From Bacteroidota bacterium (GTDB lineage Bacteria; Bacteroidota; Ignavibacteria; Ignavibacteriales; Ignavibacteriaceae): 9,077 nt of DNA. The position numbers and the translations under genes were made by a program. Under the pieces are notes generated by a model. It saw nothing but the letters and a program-made list of their open reading frames with translations. It ran no database searches and was not told the DNA's origin. Below, piece after piece: positions 8,300 through 9,077 of this stretch (position 1 is the stretch's first letter; every line of letters begins with the position of its first letter). The stretch covers positions 1 to 9,077 of the forward strand of contig JAJYSI010000103.1 in the NCBI GenBank assembly GCA_021793635.1, in the 5' to 3' direction.

Positions 8300-8303
8300 T
8301 CCT
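8300..8303 (-). promoter_or_regulatory. Shine-Dalgarno sequence of mraZ
   Basis: AGGA on the minus strand is separated by 7 nt from the TTG start codon of mraZ. It is the best-placed ribosome binding site in the window and supports the non-ATG start. The downstream genes have weak, distant or absent equivalents. Confidence 0.75.
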
Positions 8304-8313
8304 AACTTTTAAT

Positions 8314-8343
8314 GAATTTACCACTTTTCCCCACTACTCCCCA
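8314..8343 (-). promoter_or_regulatory. Candidate MraZ operator: three TGG boxes at 10-bp period
   Basis: On the minus strand three consecutive 10-bp units start at 8343 (TGGGGAGTAG), 8333 (TGGGGAAAAG) and 8323 (TGGTAAATTC). E. coli MraZ is known to bind direct TGGGN repeats separated by 5 nt, which gives the same 10-bp period. The first two boxes match TGGGN exactly and the third is degenerate (TGGTA). They lie between the candidate promoter and mraZ, about where transcription would start, consistent with autorepression. The repeats are seen directly; MraZ binding is inferred. Confidence 0.8.
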
Positions 8344-8345
8344 AA

Positions 8346-8373
8346 ATTAAGGAAATTTATTCTCTAAAGTCAA
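8346..8373 (-). promoter_or_regulatory. Candidate promoter of the dcw operon
   Basis: On the minus strand TTGACT (8368-8373) matches the sigma-70 -35 consensus at five of six positions. After a 16-nt spacer, CTTAAT (8346-8351) matches the -10 consensus at four of six. Transcription would start near 8339-8340, inside the first TGG box, leaving a leader of about 48 nt. The surroundings are AT-rich, so chance matches are common. The placement directly before the operator repeats is the main support. Confidence 0.5.
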
Positions 8374-8502
8374 GAAAATTCTTTCTCTGACCCACTTTTT
8401 TTTTCGTTTATATTCTTCTCTATTTTAAATATTAAATGCCAAAAAATCAAATTCATTTATTTACGGAACATTATCTTTCAACTCAAGTAAAATTTTTGAA
8501 CC

Positions 8503-8533
8503 TTGACAGAGATTTTGTTATTATCTTTATAAA
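8503..8533 (+). promoter_or_regulatory. Possible rightward promoter in the spacer
   Basis: TTGACA (8503-8508) is a perfect -35 hexamer, followed after 19 nt by TATAAA (8528-8533). The spacer is longer than the preferred 17 nt, and no rightward gene follows, so this may be chance in AT-rich DNA. If used, transcription would begin near 8541 and could end at the hairpin at 8695-8717. Confidence 0.2.
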
Positions 8534-8694
8534 ATATTGGTAGCTTTTAAATTATACTTTTTTGATACTGCGGTTTGATAAAGGGTAATATATAGCATTC
8601 TAAAAGCTCAAAATTTGTACCACATTATTATTTCTCTTTTCTTTAATTGTTCTACAAAAAAATCTTATTGCTGTATTAACTTTACGGATGAAGT

Positions 8695-8717
8695 TCTGCC
8701 AAAATGGTAGACTTTTT
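8695..8717 (+). terminator. Terminator-like hairpin on the plus strand
   Basis: TCTGCCA (8695-8701) pairs with TGGTAGA (8705-8711) around a three-base AAA loop. The 7-bp stem includes one G-U wobble that exists only in plus-strand RNA. A run of five T residues follows one base after the stem (8713-8717). No plus-strand gene precedes it, and the motif could instead be a palindromic protein site. Confidence 0.3.
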
Positions 8718-8741
8718 AGGAAAGAATTTGATATGATTTAG

Positions 8742-8774
8742 AGGCTTGGTACAGGCTTGTCATAGGCCTGGTGG
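8742..8774. repeat. Three 11-bp tandem repeats (AGGCYTG)
   Basis: AGGCTTG at 8742-8748, AGGCTTG at 8753-8759 and AGGCCTG at 8764-8770 recur with an exact 11-bp period. The next unit starts with AG at 8775 but diverges. AGCGGAG is repeated at 8775-8781 and 8790-8796, and GATTTAGnGG flanks the patch at 8735-8744 and 8785-8794. The patch is distinctly richer in G+C than its surroundings. CAGGC (8752-8756) and GCCTG (8766-8770) could form a small hairpin. The function is unknown. Confidence 0.6.
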
Positions 8775-8950
8775 AGCGGAGCTGGATTTAGCGGAGAAAT
8801 AGGAATAAAAGATTTTATGTATGACAAAATGGCCGACTGTAGAGTGATAAGAGGGATCCGAATAGTCGAGGAATATTTTGCTGAATGTTTTTAAATGAAT
8901 CAGTAAGAATTGAAATATTGTTATTCAAAAAAGTTAGTTCTTTTTACAAG

Positions 8951-9023
8951 AGCCATCTGTCGGACTTGAACCGACGACCTGCTCATTACGAATGAGCTGC
9001 TCTACCAACTGAGCTAAGATGGC
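8951..9023 (-). tRNA. tRNA-Thr (anticodon CGU)
   Basis: The minus strand folds into a complete 73-nt cloverleaf. It has a 7-bp acceptor stem (GCCATCT with AGATGGC), the D arm GCTC-AGTTGGTA-GAGC, and a 5-bp anticodon stem GCTCA/TGAGC around loop TTCGTAA. A 5-nt variable loop, the T arm GTCGG-TTCAAGT-CCGAC and discriminator base U complete it. The anticodon CGU reads the threonine codon ACG. CCA is not encoded; CTT follows the discriminator. The gene points the same way as the dcw cluster but lies about 660 bases upstream of mraZ, and shared transcription is not evident. Confidence 0.96.
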
Positions 9024-9077
9024 TTTCTTAGAAAAAGATTTAGAAGGATTTTTTGGACCAGTTTATCTTAACTTTTT

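Larger units (their letters stand above)
8293..8950. other. Gene-free spacer between tRNA-Thr and mraZ
   Basis: I see no protein gene in this stretch of about 660 bases on either strand. Next to mraZ it holds the candidate dcw promoter and MraZ boxes. The middle (about 8400-8690) is very AT-rich, with promoter-like words on both strands and an 8-bp inverted repeat, AGCTTTTA at 8542-8549 and TAAAAGCT at 8601-8608. From 8695 to 8717 there is a hairpin followed by five T residues. From 8742 to 8796 composition rises to about 58% G+C, with short tandem repeats. The longest ORF noticed near the tRNA is 25 codons (8817-8894, plus) and is not convincing. Confidence 0.7.

Noticed and set aside
8817..8894. 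A 25-codon plus-strand ORF beginning MYDKMADC
   Set aside because: It is short, the AGGA upstream is 12 nt from the ATG, there is no known homologue, and it overlaps one of the CAAAATGG motifs. It is most likely chance.
8928..8945. AAAAAG/CTTTTT hairpin just downstream of tRNA-Thr as its terminator
   Set aside because: The 6-bp stem is almost entirely A-T with a 6-nt loop, too weak to call as a terminator.
8293..8950. Integrated element at the 3' end of tRNA-Thr
   Set aside because: The spacer on the 3' side of the tRNA gene contains no integrase and no second copy of the tRNA 3' end that could serve as an attachment site.
1..9077. CRISPR arrays, insertion sequences, toxin-antitoxin or phage genes
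   Set aside because: No regularly spaced long repeats, transposase, terminal inverted repeats or accessory protein families were seen. The coding content is entirely dcw genes.

Overview
The window holds the first half of a dcw (division and cell wall) gene cluster, read leftward on the minus strand. A threonine tRNA gene and a gene-free spacer lie upstream of it. Base composition is low in G+C (about one third by eye). The gene order is mraZ - rsmH - ftsL-like - ftsI with a PASTA domain - murE - murF - mraY - murD. A meso-diaminopimelate-type MurE and a PASTA-bearing division transpeptidase point to a Gram-negative member of the Bacteroidota/Chlorobiota/Ignavibacteriota group. Having murF between murE and mraY fits the Chlorobiota/Ignavibacteriota side better than typical Bacteroidia. 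This placement is inferred from gene order and protein style, without a database search.

Layout from the upstream (right) end: tRNA-Thr(CGU) at 8951-9023 (minus). Next comes a mostly AT-rich spacer of about 660 bases (8293-8950) with a short G+C-rich patch of 11-bp tandem repeats, two related CAAAATGG motifs, a terminator-like hairpin and possible promoters. Just before mraZ lie a candidate sigma-70-type promoter and three TGG boxes spaced exactly 10 bp apart. These match the known MraZ operator architecture and suggest that MraZ controls its own operon. mraZ begins with a TTG codon behind a good Shine-Dalgarno sequence. From mraZ to murD every gene overlaps the next by 1, 4 or 8 nt, so there is no intergenic base over about 8.3 kb. 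murD is cut by the left window edge after 212 codons.

The genes work as one unit. MraZ is the regulator. RsmH methylates 16S rRNA. The FtsL-like protein and FtsI belong to the septal peptidoglycan synthase complex. MurD, MurE and MurF add D-Glu, meso-DAP and D-Ala-D-Ala to the UDP-MurNAc peptide, and MraY transfers the finished precursor to undecaprenyl phosphate to make lipid I. The coding part is a standard cluster with no sign of transfer or decay. I found no undescribed protein system. The less-explained sequence is in the spacer between the tRNA and mraZ.
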